Notes: generated by a model not told the origin, from the sequence alone. Counted from the first letter of the stretch, positions 1 through 12,652 are shown. The stretch: DNA of 64,000 nt from Tethya wilhelma (GCA_964030475.1 CAXIPT010000001.1:14208662-14272661), one strand, 5' to 3'. Program-made: numbers and translations.

Positions 1-254
1 ACTCTATCTCAAGCCACACCACTCACTCAATGTTTTTCATCGTAGAAGCTTATACATTGTTTACTTGATGCTCTCTACTATTGTTGTTCAATTTCTTTTA
101 CATTTTTGTGTCTCATTGCTTCATCATTAAATCATCACCCTTTCTGTTTCAAAAACGAGCACCTGGTTTTGTTGATGCATGACCCTTGTACCTGTATGTT
201 TACTAGTTCAGATCCCACTGAGGAGACAGTGACTTCCTTGTGTGTGTGTTTCAG

Positions 255-328
255 AACCAAACTGCCATCCTTTCTCTCATGCTCTTGTCTACTCCTAGCT
301 CTCCTGGCACCACTCCTCTTCCTTACTG
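255..328 (+). CDS. Candidate upstream exon of the TALPID3-like gene
   Basis: A pyrimidine/TG-rich run ending in TTTCAG precedes an open block reading NQTAILSLMLLSTPSSPGTT and on to LPY. It enters in phase 0 and leaves with two bases, which matches the phase needed by the exon at 1128. The donor (ACTG|GTTGGG) is poor and the block is short, so this is only a candidate. Confidence 0.28.
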
Positions 329-552
329 GTTGGGTTTAACTTGGGTATTGACTCTATGCGGTGTGTATGTGTGTGTGTGTGTGATGATAGAAACAAGGTT
401 TATTTTCAATGGCAATATTGCATCATCATTGTGTTCTCATCAGTTTTCCGTTGGAAAAGACCATTGGCTTTTAGTCAATCCATTTTGTAAGATTTAATTT
501 GCCCCACATCCTTTGTGTGCCTGGTGTACACATGGAAATTCATTGTAAAAAA

Positions 553-625
553 ACCTCGAGATCTAACTAGGATTTGAACCCAGGTTTTTTGAATTCTAGT
601 CGAATGCTCTACGTGTACATGTCAC
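553..625 (-). repeat. Degenerate tRNA-like sequence (SINE head or tRNA pseudogene)
   Basis: The reverse strand contains GGTTCAAATCC (570-580), a good match to the internal B box of RNA polymerase III genes. It lies in a T-arm-like hairpin (CTGGG / CCTAG), with GTAGAGCATTCGACTAG upstream as in many tRNA D- and anticodon-arm regions. The A box is degenerate and the acceptor stem does not pair convincingly, so a functional tRNA is unlikely. A tRNA-derived SINE fragment is the simplest reading. Confidence 0.35.
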
Positions 626-639
626 AAAAAGTTTTGCAA

Positions 640-960
640 TTGTCTTTCTGTAAAAATTTTACTTCTCGAAAATTTCTAGCTATATGGTAGATGGTACAAA
701 CTGTAACTTGTAACTCATCACACCTACCAACCCCCTTGGGGACATAGCTACCAACTATAACCCTTTAGTAGCCAAGAATTATACGTCAAATGTTGGGGTA
801 ACAAATTTCAGGCACAAACATATTTTTTTTCGAGGATCGAGCAGCCCCGCCCCATATATTACAATACAATCCCGAATTTTTTCGTGGGTTTGCAAATCAC
901 TGATGATCCACCAAAACCACAAGATTTATGCTCCTCAAAAATTTCTGACAATATTGTGTA
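640..960. repeat. AT-rich degenerate interspersed repeat
   Basis: Two similar phrases in the same orientation, CTCGAAAATTTCTAGCTATA (around 666-685) and CTCAAAAATTTCTGACAATA (around 932-951), flank a stretch with TTTTTTCGAGG and GAATTTTTTCGTGGGTTT. From memory, phrases of the form CTCGAAAATTT...GCTATA...GGTA occur in abundant short repeats of demosponge genomes. No ORF or clear terminal inverted repeat is visible. Confidence 0.3.
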
Positions 961-1127
961 TACCCATGACTTTGCTTCAGTGCACTACTTTGTATTCAGT
1001 AAAATTTTTAAAAAAAAATCGTACTTGTGCATGACCTCTTGTTTTGTTTACTTCCTATACTATTTCTTCCCCAAATACCTTTAGGTCTAACTCGACTTGA
1101 TGTGGTCAACGGTACATGTGTTTTCAG

Positions 1128-1186
1128 TATGTCTGAGCTCCTGGCACTCACCAATGCAGCTGTGCTGTCTATGAATACCCCACATG
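1128..1186 (+). CDS. TALPID3: TALPID3-like exon A
   Basis: Acceptor GTGTTTTCAG|T and donor CATG|GTATGC enclose 59 bases reading MSELLALTNAAVLSMNTPH. The exon leaves with one base (G), which joins AT of the next exon to make an Asp codon. An alternative acceptor at 1084 (CCTTTAG|GT) would lengthen it with LTRLDVVNGTCVFS in the same frame. The helix-like composition and phase fit support coding, but I see no match to a known motif. Confidence 0.5.
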
Positions 1187-1962
1187 GTATGCACCTACAT
1201 TCATACATTAATATTTCTATGTGGCTATACATATAGGCATTATTTTTTGCATTAAGACCTTAATCTTTGGAGTAGAGTGCTGAGAGCTGAGGCCATTGAG
1301 ATGGGATATGATAAGTTGGCTGTAGTAGCACCAGTTGCTAGGGACTAGTCAGCAGCTGTAGGACTACCTTCCCTACATTATGTGCTCTGTTGTGTGTGGG
1401 AAATTACGTTACTTGCATACATTAACTGTTGTTTTCTTGTCTGTTCTGTGACTTCCTTTGGCCAGACAAAGGACAGCTGTCATTCATTAAGAGATAATAA
1501 CAATTATTAATGTACAGTACATAATTTAATTGTTGGATGCTTTTGTTGTTACATAACTTTGCGCTTAAAAATAGTATTTTCCTAAAAAGTAGTTTTCGAT
1601 CCAGTTAAATTAGCTCGACAACGGCATAAAATAGTTTGTCGTATCTTTTTTATTGTGACTAACCGTGGTCTAATATGCACGCTCCCTCTCACACTAATGA
1701 TAGAGTGTGTACATGTGTGTGTGTGAGTGTGTGTGCATGCGTGACTGCATGACCACTTACTAGTGGAGAATGCAGGCAGGTCATAGCTACATTAGCCTCG
1801 TTCCCAGGCCTTCCCTTTTCATTCGTGAAATTGTTCCCTGGCTCAAGCTAATTTGCTCTTACAATGATATGAGGGAATGGTCTGGGAACTAGACTGTTGC
1901 TACACATGTCAGTGTATGGTGGTGTACATTTGTGATATTTAGATTTTTTTCCCCCATTACAG

Positions 1963-2352
1963 ATTTGAGTCAGCCTAAGCCTGAGAATGCTTCTCTGTCA
2001 GTTCATGGAATATTCTCTCCTTTGAATGAGATGCACTCAACAGATCATGCTCACTCGACAATACCTTCAGACTCAACGACTCTAGCTCCTCATAGCACAC
2101 ATCTTGCAGAAGACCAACCGTCCTCCCAGTCATCGCTGGCTGGCAATGGTGGTACACAGCAGGTGCTGTTTGCTAACGGAGGTAACGTGGCCTCTAACCC
2201 CGTCGTCTCCTCCTCCTCCAAGGCTTCTCCCAGTGACAGCACACCCTCTCCGTTGACTGTCAGTGCTCACACCATCGATGGCGGCAGTTGGGACTTCACT
2301 GAGCTAGCTAGTGGGGTGGATGTCTCCTCCAGCCTGCAAATCAACCACCAGG
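1963..2352 (+). CDS. TALPID3: TALPID3-like exon B, Ser/Thr/Pro-rich
   Basis: A strong acceptor (TTTTTTTCCCCCATTACAG) opens a 390-base exon that enters and leaves in phase 1. The product starts DLSQPKPENASLSVHG and is rich in Ser, Thr, His and Pro, for example SSSSKASPSDSTPSPLT, so it is probably disordered. It ends SSLQINHQ before donor CAGG|GTAATG. It fits the long, poorly conserved N-terminal region of this family, and membership rests on phase continuity. Confidence 0.68.
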
Positions 2353-2527
2353 GTAATGCAACTTAACTACTCTTTACATTAGGTCTCCGATGAGAACGGT
2401 CTTGATCACTTAAGTTACTCATTTCCCTTCCTTCCCCCTTCCTAAGTAGGTATTTTTTAAATTTTATTTTTTTGTTATGTAAATAATAATATATGGACTC
2501 TGGATTAATTTTGGTGTTGATTTTCAG

Positions 2528-2812
2528 CTCTAGATTCAGTACCGTCGAGATTGAGATTGGAGGAGAGTACATCAGGACCACAAAGTAAGGAGGGCGTTGT
2601 CCTCACCCCTCCTCAGAGCACCAGCTCCCCCTCTGGACTAATACGAGTGAGAATGTCTGCCAGGAAGTTGAGAGAGATAGAGTCCCCGTACAGCTCTGAC
2701 AGGAGCACTCTGAGCGAGGGTACGACAAGGAGGAGGAAGGATGGTGGCATTCCAACATCGAAGGCTGGGACACTAGCGCCATCATCGAGGCAACCTTCAG
2801 CCCCACCTGGTG
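2528..2812 (+). CDS. TALPID3: TALPID3-like exon C, basic and Ser-rich
   Basis: Acceptor TTGATTTTCAG|CT and a strong donor GGTG|GTAAGA bound 285 bases, phase 1 in and out. The product runs ALDSVPSRLRLEES, then IRVRMSARKLREIE, then SEGTTRRRKDGG. The basic patches could serve nuclear targeting or microtubule and centriole contacts, but that is inference. The join with exon B makes an Ala codon across the junction. Confidence 0.68.
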
Positions 2813-4922
2813 GTAAGACAGATGGTGATAAATTCATTTTTAATGCATTCAAAACTTGCGTAATGTAATTTTAGAAAGTTATTATTGCATTTGGTGTTTC
2901 TCATTGTATTGTCTGTGTGTGTGAGTCCACATTAGGCGTCACTGTGGGATTAAGAGCTTTAATTCGATTTCATCGCTCATTAATCCTCCTCCAACACACC
3001 AATTGTACTGCTATCATAACAAATAATTTTGCCAATTCTTAAAAATTGTATTTCTATGTGCACTCACTATATTCTATTAATACCCTTGGCACTTTTGGTG
3101 AACTTACCTTAAAATTCCCAAACTGTTCTAACAGTGAATTTCAGATCAGAAAACACCTTGTCAAACCCAATTTGCACCCACTAAACCTTTCCGCTGCTAT
3201 TGTTAATACACGGTGGGTGTGTGCAGGTATCTGTGTCTGGTCTCTGGTGCCTACATGTCCCAACTCACACTAAGCCAACCCCCTCCATCCAGTGTAATTG
3301 TCTAGCTACCCAAATATAGCCAATAGACACTGAACCTCTGTGGTCGGCCCTTGAAGTAGTGGGTGGGCCATTCGACAGCAATGAAAGAGGTCCTCACAAG
3401 CATCACTCACTCACTCTCTCACACGTAGGTTGAAATGCTGTGACTTGAGCAGAGCGAAAATATTGTCACTAGCTTACAGACATTAGCGCATGCACGCTTG
3501 AAAGGTGTATGGTTTCTTTGTGCATGCATGCAGAGATAATGGCTTATGAGTCGTGGTTATGTAATTGGTGAGGAGCTGTTATGTCATTGTTGAGGGCTGG
3601 AGACAGAACTTGAAAACTCCGTGTGGGCAGGTGGATTATTTTAATGGTCTAAACTGTGTAGGTGCATTTGATTATGCACACCCAAACTGAGTGGAAATGT
3701 CTTAATTGGATTTTGTATTATTGTTTGTTAACATAATAGCAATACCCATAATGCTTCTTGTATAATAATATTATGTACATTGGGTTGAAAATACATGCAC
3801 TGGCTGATAGATTCCGTTAGTGGATCAGAAGCAGGATTTTTTTTTTTTTTTTTTTTTGATTGGTTGCCACTGCTTTGCAACTTTCCAGTCATTGCATGTA
3901 TGGTTTTACGTGCAGAGCAGATTTTTGATGAGGGGGAAATGTAAATTGACTGTGACTCTAGGTCCTAGGATATCATTCTGGAATGGGAATGTAAACTTGG
4001 GGGAATCTGAACCAAAATTTGGTAGCAAGGGATCTTTTTCTAATTTCTAAACGTTACCATAGAGAGTCAGACAGTTGGTCGTAGATACACTTTAAAGGGA
4101 GATTGCATTCTATTGGCTTTGAATACTGAAACGGGACGGGTTTATAGTAATCCAAACAAACAAGTAGTTTAAATTGCAAGTGTCTTTTGTAACTTTCATA
4201 GAATGCTGACGCCAATGTGTGTGTGTGTTGTGTGTGTATGCATGCACGGCACCTACACATATATTACTATATATAATATTCATTACTGTGTGGAGTATGT
4301 ATACTTTTCTAGTCACTTAGTGACCCCTTTCACATACTGGACAGAAGAAGATGTTGTTTATTTGTAGGATGCTGGGTACAGCCTGTGTTGAAGGCCAAGA
4401 ACAATCAGTGGGAAGCATACATACAGTGGGACCTCACTATTCCAAGCCTCTGAAATGCAGCACCTCCTAAAGCAGCCAATGGCCTTAGAACAGATTGACT
4501 GTCCAAGTATGGCTACAATTAGAGAGAGGCTTCCCTGAATCCAGCCACCTCCCTAATACAGTCACTTTCTTGGGCCCCAAGCCTGGCTGGTTAGCAGTAG
4601 CTGTGTGGCCCACCCTGATTATCTATGATTGTTGAAGCATTCCCACTGGTAGAATTGATATAATACGTGTAAAGTGCTGAAAAAGATATTGTGTAATTGT
4701 TTGGAAATGCATTCCTCATCTCCATTTTTGATTCTCTACAATGAGGCTTGTAGCTGAAGTGGCTAATTCTATTTTTCAGGTGGTGTTCGCACATCATTGG
4801 TGTGAATATGACAATGACAAGGGAGTGACTGTGGCAGCTTGCTTGTAAATGGGCCACTACTGTTTCCGTGAATGTGTGATAGTCTTGCTTTTTTGTTTGT
4901 TCACTGGTCTGTTTTTGCAGGC

Positions 4923-4924
<2 letters not shown>

Positions 4925-4965
<41 letters not shown>

Positions 4966-4970
4966 TGTGT
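4925..4970 (+). repeat. (TG)n microsatellite
   Basis: Perfect TG dinucleotides interrupted once by TA near 4959. Confidence 0.95.
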
Positions 4971-7312
4971 TTCACTGTGTGCATTTGTGTACATAAATTG
5001 ATTGTGCATGTTTGTGCAAGTGTGTATGTGTGTGTACGTGCGTGAGTACGTTTCAGTGATGCAGTTAGTTGTGTGTTTGTGTGGTCAGCAGTATGTGAAA
5101 GTGGTGTGTTTGGATTGGGGTTCTGTGGATGGCAAAATACTGAGTGACATTAATTTTACTTTACCTCAAGTGCATACTGAAAGTAGAGATCTCCTTTTAT
5201 GAAGATTCTCTCTTTTTGACCACACAACAACGGCTTGGTATGCACCCCTACAGTGATAACCCTTTGAACCCAAGACCACAAATATTAAAAATTTTAGTTG
5301 CTTTAACAATTCTTCTTTTATTAGTATTCAATTTTTGGTCATATTACGTAGAAACGTGCACACACTCATATTCATTTGGCATACGCATGCATGGAATGTA
5401 GTATTTAAAAAGCTTTTTTTTTAAATGATGGTGAAGTTTGATACGTAGGGGTGAAGAAGACTACTGCAAAGATATATTGTCCTTGAGAGTACTTTGGTCT
5501 GAAGCTTTAGAGAGAAGCGATGGTGTGGACTAAACAATAAGCCACTCACTGACTGCGTGTGGCATCTCTTTAGAGCATTCACGTTGTAGCTAACCTCACA
5601 CATTTTGGAGTAATCGATTTTTTTTTCTGTACACTTGCTCAATTATTTTCCAATTATGGTTCAAAAAACACACAGCTGCTCTTGCTATGGAGTAACACTA
5701 TACCCTGGAACCACTGCTCCAACTATTTATTGCATTATGCAATTTTCACTCACAAAAGAATAACAATATTACACTGGCTTGTCTCATAGATAAGGTTTCA
5801 TCCCGCTAACAAAACCATTTTTGTAAAATCATTTCTGTGTGATTTGGGTGGGCGATATTTCACAAACTGCTGAGTTAACTTCAACCTAGAGGTGATTGGT
5901 GTGTGTGTGCTGCTGTGTTGTCTAAACTTGTATGGTGTGATTGGCGTTGATTTTTCCTTTTTGGTGCCTAAAGCTACAAAAGTGTGTTTCAAGTGAAAGA
6001 AAAAAATGTGTTGGTCCTCTCTTTAAAGAAAATCCATCCTGTGTTGCTCTCCAGGTGTGTCAACCAAGCAACCTTTGACTGAATGAAAATACAAGCCCTG
6101 CATGATCGAGCACTTTCTGTGTGTGTGTCGTCGATTGAGTGAGAGTTTGCATTGTCATCGTAAAACATCCTGCTCATTTTGCTTACCCTTATATGCACAC
6201 ATAGCACTATAATTTTATATGTCAAAAGTTTAATATTATATGCCTCCAGTGTATGCATCCACATTCATAGTATATGCTTGTGTTTATAAATACTACCAGA
6301 TGATTTATTAAACACCTTTGTACTGGTGATGCGTACACGAATGATTTGGTGTCAATATTTCTTCCATCTTTTGTCACGAGGATGCCTACTCATATCCTGA
6401 GGAAATTTTTCTTCTTCTTCTTCTGAGTTTCTGTTTTGGCTGAGCCTTGGTGACTCGGCTGGCTAGTGATCCTGGACTCCCTTTACATGTGTTGCATGGT
6501 CCAAGGAGAAAGGAATGAAAAAACCCCTATTCACTGTAGGAAGGATAGTGGGCGGTTGGTGTATCAGATCCTTTGATAGTTTGTGGGTGGACATATCCTC
6601 TCAACCCTGGTGACTCTTTACAATTTGAGGTGAGCTTTGATTGTCTGTGGACATGGGTTTTCTCTCTTCAATGATTTTAACTGAGGCTCACTTCCTGGAT
6701 TGTTGTAACTATAAACCATGTAACCATGCACCTTGTTTAGTGACAGCCAACCCCCATGCACATACACATACACATACACTCAGCCAAATAGTTTTTGTGG
6801 CTGTATAGAATCCCATACAGAGTTCACTTCAAAGTGATAAAACTATTGATTAGGTACACAGGGTTCACAATTTTTCTGTCAATTTGTTTCTTTCATGTGC
6901 ACTGTATTCTTGTAATTTATCACTTGTTTATGGACTCCTGTCTCCCCTGACATCCTGCTAGGGTTGGCGCTTCACTTGAATATCAATGTGTCTGAACTGT
7001 TTGATTGAAACTCCCATGACATTCAAGAAGACCTCCTCTTGAGGTTTTACTGGTGTATCCTCTCTCTGGTTTATTGCTGTGGGTGGGTGGCGTGATTTTT
7101 ATCTGCTTTTTGCCCAACATGTAACTGGGAAGGCTTTTTGGTCACCGCATGTTGTGCACATGTGATAGAGAGAGAGAGAGAGATGTGTGTACATATTCAT
7201 GGCTTGTGTGGTATTGTATGCATGATTTTTGCCACCTGACTTGTGTTGCATTGTTGTATTTGTTTCAAGTCACCTGGCACAAACAGCAAGAACACACAGA
7301 GATGAAAGGACA

Positions 7313-7315
<3 letters not shown>

Positions 7316-7373
<58 letters not shown>
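7316..7373 (+). repeat. (CT)n microsatellite
   Basis: About 29 uninterrupted CT units in the intron before exon D. Confidence 0.97.
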
Positions 7374-7375
<2 letters not shown>

Positions 7376-7862
7376 TAAAAGAAAATTTTTCACATGTCAG
7401 CATCTTGCACTGCACGTGCATGCCCTAGTAACTTACTTCCCATGGAAACATCACGTAGTTTTGAAATAGTATGTCTCTCTGGTGACACTCTATTGATTCT
7501 TGTAGCTAGACATAGCCAATCAACACTTGGTGTATGTGTGCATATACGTGGGAAGCCTCCACACAAGGGGGCTATTATCTCCAATTTTTGTCAAATTACC
7601 CAACCCTTTGTTGTTTGTTCTTTTTTCCTCTTTCTCCTTGTGATGTGATTCTCTTGTGCATGACTCTAGACACCACCAGAAAACATATTAGGCAATTGGG
7701 AGCAGTCAAAAGCCTCAATATTGTATAGAATTACAACTGCAAATGATTGTTTGATTGTTACAGCCTAACAACACTGTGACTGTACATTGTGATATTGTTG
7801 AAGGCTGTGTACTGTATGTGGAACAATAGAGGATTCTGTTTAAATTTTTTTTCTTCTTCCAG

Positions 7863-7927
7863 GTAATGGAGAAAATTCTAGACCACACAAGAAACCGTAT
7901 TGCAGGCAGTTGGATTCTAAAAGCAAT
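7863..7927 (+). CDS. TALPID3: TALPID3-like exon D
   Basis: A clear pyrimidine tract (TTTTTTTTCTTCTTCCAG) precedes 65 bases reading NGENSRPHKKPYCRQLDSKSN after a Gly codon completed across the junction with exon C. It leaves in phase 0 at AAT|GTTAGT. The donor lies 9 bases before a long (TG)n tract that contains an undetermined base, so sequence downstream of the donor is unreliable. Confidence 0.6.
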
Positions 7928-7936
7928 GTTAGTAGN

Positions 7937-8013
<77 letters not shown>
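7937..8013 (+). repeat. (TG)n microsatellite
   Basis: About 38 TG units directly downstream of the exon D donor. Position 7936 is N, so the true length may differ from what is shown. Confidence 0.95.
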
Positions 8014-8015
<2 letters not shown>

Positions 8016-8749
8016 ATAATTTGTATGAGTGGAGTGAGTGGGATCTCCTATCTCCCTGAAAATACCCTCATTAACAATACCACAGCTTTCAGAATTTTCT
8101 CAGTGTTGTACTAATTGAATCATAGTTATTTTTAATAGAAGTCTACATTGTATTTTAGCCCACATTGTTTAGTTGCTTACTACCCATGTCTAGTTGCTCT
8201 TTCAGCATGTGATTGAAGAAGAACTAAAGGTTGAATGCATAGTTATTATAGTCTTGGCAACACTGGGAGTGTAGTGCTGAGCAAAATTCCATTCACAATT
8301 TTGTACAAATTTAGCCCTCATTTTCCCCTGTTCTTGTGTTTTTAAAGAATGTCTTTTCTTTAGCATTGTTGTACCTCTGAGAGAGGTTTCCTTGTTTCCA
8401 GCTTGCAAAACAATAGTCATCACCATGGCTACTATTCAATGGACTAATGCATATTCATTTGTTGCTCAGCATGGTGACAGGTTTCTCAACACCATTCTTT
8501 GTTTGGGATGGACACTTTTACTTTTTCTTGTATTGTAGTTCATTGAGCATGCACAAGCCAGCAAGTTGCCCAGACTGAGACCATTAGTTGAACTTGACTT
8601 CCTTGAAGCAGTCAAAACTTTCTTTGGGGAATTTTGTTTTGTGTACATGTAGCTACAAATTGCCTTATTGAAAGAGCACATGTGTGCTTTATATTGCAAT
8701 TATCCAATAGACTAATGACTTTGTTTATCTTGTATATATGCTCACACAG

Positions 8750-8816
8750 AGGACACTCAGGCAGGGGGTTTTGCATACAGCAGCTCACACAGAAGACAGC
8801 AGAGACAATACCTCAG
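8750..8816 (+). CDS. TALPID3: TALPID3-like exon E
   Basis: Acceptor ATGCTCACACAG and donor CTCAG|GTAAAA enclose 67 bases. In the phase set by exon D (phase 0) it reads RTLRQGVLHTAAHTEDSRDN then TS and leaves one base, which fits exon F. All three frames are open, so the frame rests on the chain alone. A frame reading GFCIQQLTQKTAETIPQ is also possible but breaks the phase. Confidence 0.5.
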
Positions 8817-8927
8817 GTAAAAGAAGTTCCCAGCACTCTCTCAAAAGTGCTGTACACATATGTAGCAGAATTTTTTTGTTGTTGTTGTGAACCCTTTTAG
8901 TCTCTAGAGCTGTAATATGTACCGTAG

Positions 8928-8928
<1 letters not shown>

Positions 8929-8999
<71 letters not shown>
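8929..8999 (+). repeat. (TG)n microsatellite
   Basis: About 35 perfect TG units. Confidence 0.97.
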
Positions 9000-9005
<6 letters not shown>

Positions 9006-9105
9006 TTAAATTTCATGTCACAAATGCCTTGACTTACTTAATCCCAGGACCTTTACTGGTTGGCAATAAACAGATACCAATTGCACACATTATATAACAT
9101 GTGTA

Positions 9106-9125
9106 TACACACACACACACACACA
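9106..9125 (+). repeat. Short (CA)n microsatellite
   Basis: About ten CA units, one of the few CA-oriented tracts on this strand. Confidence 0.9.
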
Positions 9126-9542
9126 AGCACTCATGCACACACAAACAAACATTCGCATGATTATGCATTCCTCCTAACATTTGTTTGTGTTTCAGCTCGA
9201 CTAAAGCTATCTATCTGCAACATACATTTGTGCACGTACACACATGCACACACTCTCTCACTATACTATCGGGCCTGTGATATACAGTATCTTGCCATGT
9301 TATGGTGGTCGCCTTGAAGTTGTTGTTTTATTGTTTTCTTGGTCTTGATTATTGTAAGTTTCAGGATGTTATCGAGAAAGAGAATACAGACAACAACAAG
9401 TCCATCAGTCGCAGTGCGTAGGGACACCATTTACCTTTCAGTTTGCGTATGTATACATATGTGGTTTTGTGTAGGTCGGTCTTTGAACACAGTCGGCTGT
9501 GTGTCTCCAGGCTCTTAATGTTGCGGTGTGTGTAGTGATCAA

Positions 9543-9544
<2 letters not shown>

Positions 9545-9586
<42 letters not shown>
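9545..9586 (+). repeat. (TG)n microsatellite
   Basis: About 21 perfect TG units. Confidence 0.95.
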
Positions 9587-9587
<1 letters not shown>

Positions 9588-9654
9588 TTTTATCAAACCA
9601 CTATAGGATGTTCTGTCAACATGTGGTAATATCAATGTGGTGTAGAAGCGTCAT

Positions 9655-9684
9655 AGTGTGTGTCTGTGTGTGTGTGTGTGTGTG
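9655..9684 (+). repeat. (TG)n microsatellite
   Basis: TG repeat with one CTG interruption. Confidence 0.9.
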
Positions 9685-10330
9685 CTATACAAGCAAGCTA
9701 TCGTCCACATTATTGTGTACTCTGGCACTGTGTATTGTTGGCATGTGTGTGACACGTGTATTGTCAATAATTGAGTCACCTCATTTTCAATTTGGTAGTT
9801 ATTTTGTGTACCTACGACAATACCCAAACATCCCCCTCCATCCTACGCACCCTGTCGTTTGATACTATTATTTTATACGCTCCCTTTGTGGAGATTTTGA
9901 AAGCCTCCATAAACATGCGATACCAGTGTAAGCATTCAGTTCGGATGTGTTTCTCTTTGACTTGGCAGTCCTGTGTTTTTTTGAAGGAGACGAAAATATT
10001 AGTGTTTTGAGTTTTTGTTTGATAAATTATGCTGACATGTACTGTATTTTCCAAATTAAAATCTGTCATAGATGTATATATTGTATGGGATGTAAATGCA
10101 TGTGTGTATATACTATATAGCATAATATTATGTGATTGTATGTGAAGTGTTGCTGTTTTGTTGGCATGTTATTGTAAGATACACTGTTGCAATTTCTTTG
10201 AAAGGGGACAATTTTGTAATCATTGAATCATTTGACATTCAGTTCCACTTGCGTTTAATATTCCTGTAGCTAGTTATTTTTTTTCCTGTATTTTTACTCC
10301 CTCTCTGTATGTATGTATGTATGTGTGTGT

Positions 10331-10334
<4 letters not shown>

Positions 10335-10379
<45 letters not shown>
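10335..10379 (+). repeat. (GA)n microsatellite
   Basis: Uninterrupted GA units just after a (GTAT)n stretch near 10308-10325. Confidence 0.95.
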
Positions 10380-10381
<2 letters not shown>

Positions 10382-12559
10382 ATGTAGCTAACTGGCATCA
10401 ATTGGACTCTGTCCATTAATTGTCTCTTAATCTGATTATGTGACATACAGTAGGTTACTATTTTTAGTACACACAATCAACCATAGGCTATTGTTGTGTG
10501 TCATATTCCCCCTATCATGATCGTCATAATGGCATGAATGCTATCACATCTACCGTGTCGGGTAATACATATAATGAAAGTTGCATTCATGCAGTAGATT
10601 GATTATCACCCTAATTGTATGCAAAGTCTATCTTTTGTTAAGCTTGTTTGTAGAATTGTGAGGTATTGAGTGTACCCCAACCATGACTGCTATAATATAA
10701 TATATCACTGTCTATTGATGCATTCAAGAAAGAAATTTTTAGCTTGGTCTTCATTCTCCTCCTGAAGACACACTCACATACTTCTAATGTCTTTGAAATA
10801 ATAATGATAAAATGGAAAAAATAAAATAAAATAAAATAAAAAATTTTTAAAAAATTGTTTGTAGTACTTGATGCATTGAGGAAGACTTCCACTAGTGAGC
10901 TGAGATGCTCCAGGCAAGGATGGTTAGACACTTGTTGCTAGTCAATGCTACCCTTTTATAAGGCTTGGTGGTACACATTGTCCCTGTTTACTGAAGGGAG
11001 TCAACCCAAACTAATTGAATTAGCCCCTACATTTAATGGTTAGAGGAGAACAGGAGGACAAGTTGTTTCAGGTAGTGTGCTAACCTGTGGTTGTGTTCTT
11101 GGCTTGAGGTGAGTGCAACTCTCAACTGGTGTGGCTTTGAGGCTTGTGGATCAGATTTAAAAGGTTGCTCACCACACATATACTGTGTATTATATGCCAC
11201 CATACCCACTGTATGTCTGGCCTCGGGACATTATTGTGTGTTTGTTGATGGTTTCTGATGGTGACCATAAAAACTGGAGGGAAGACGTTGTAATGCAAAG
11301 TGGCTTTTAATCTATTCCCATTGGTGGTTTTATGATGTTAAGGAACTCTTGCTGTTGTGCTCTTAACATTGCATTTGTTTATCGCTGGTCAATGGCATTA
11401 TTCCAGCCAGCGAGCATATATATATGTGTGTGTGTTCTTTCTAAATGTTGTTACTCTTAATTTCATAAAATCTTGCAGTTGTTTTCGTTGCATGTATATG
11501 GTTTCCCTCGTTGTTACCAATCAGGATGGTTGCCCGGGGCAGCCTTACATGTGTTTGTGGCTGAGATTGCTGTGTGGGCCGTAATGTGGGCTAATTTTTC
11601 TCCTTTTTTCCTTTCCTTGCGATTGCATACCGACCTGAGTGATGGCATGTGTTAGCAGGTGCCCCACTCTGCTCTGCTATTAGCCAAAGTAGTAGACTCT
11701 AATTTGTAATGAACATTATGTGGCCTACCATAGATGGTTTCGTGTGGTGACCACCGTGCATTGATGTGGCGAACGTTTACAGCAGGCATTCCAAATTGTT
11801 CCTTTATCTCCTAACAGATTTTATCTCTTTTACCTCTTACTCTCTCTCCATTTTTTTTTCTTTTTTGGCAATTGTTTTCAGTTTGTGTTTAACGATTAAT
11901 CATTAGTGAATCGCGTGTAATGCGTTGGGTTGTTATCCAATATTCCATGTATGGATGTCGGGAGTTGAAGAATGAAAGCAATCAACATGCCAAAGGTGAT
12001 TCACAAAAAGCATCTACCTAATTACACGCAGTGAATGGTATTCATTAAACTTCAATCCATGCTCTTGCCTTTTTGTTGTTGTCATGGTTTTTAGCCTCTG
12101 GCGTTGTATTCATGGTTACTGGTATGAATATTGACGAGTATTACATCCACTGACAGCAGCTGCAGCTGTTGTTTGCCTGCTGTGAGCAAATCTCTTTCTA
12201 AAGGTTTGGGGAATTACGGTTGAATGGTTTGCTAACAACTGTATATTTATTTGATACTATATATGTTTATTGATTTGCTCCACATGCCTTACTTTGCAAA
12301 AAAAATCTAGTGTGAATAAGTTTGATTTGTAAATTGCACAATTTCTTTTAATTGGTATGTAACGTTTTGATGACCTTTGCATGCCTAAAAGGGACTGAAT
12401 GTGTGTGGTTATGACACACACGCTGCATGCATGCATGTGCATTTTTTCTCCCTATGTACTCGACATACATAGTTTTATTCAGGAATGTTCACATTCCAAT
12501 TGATTGCATTTAACTCTACTATAATTGTCCATGCTTGTCTGCTCTCACACTCACGGTCA

Positions 12560-12562
<3 letters not shown>

Positions 12563-12649
<87 letters not shown>

Positions 12650-12652
12650 GTG
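12563..12652 (+). repeat. (TG)n microsatellite
   Basis: About 44 TG units with one T insertion near 12630. Confidence 0.96.

Larger units (their letters stand above)
2813..7862 (+). other. Long intron
   Basis: About 5 kb between exons C and D. It holds a T run near 3837-3857, an interrupted (TG)n at 4925-4970, a short (GA)n near 7166-7182 and a long (CT)n at 7316-7373. Many short ORFs cross it, but none has splice signals plus coding character that fit the gene. I see no mobile-element gene. Confidence 0.6.

Noticed and set aside
7715..8114. ORFs encoding poly-His/Thr or poly-Cys/Val across (TG)n tracts, here and at several other sites
   Set aside because: They are translations of microsatellites, not genes.
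8634..8900. 88-codon + strand ORF across exon E
   Set aside because: It runs through acceptor and donor sites and includes intron sequence; its frame conflicts with the exon chain.
9365..9418. Exon-like block after GTAAGTTTCAG reading DVIEKENTDNNKSISRS or CYREREYRQQQVHQSQC
   Set aside because: Neither reading preserves phase between exons E (leaves one base) and F (enters with two); the direct join E-F fits. It could still be an alternative exon.
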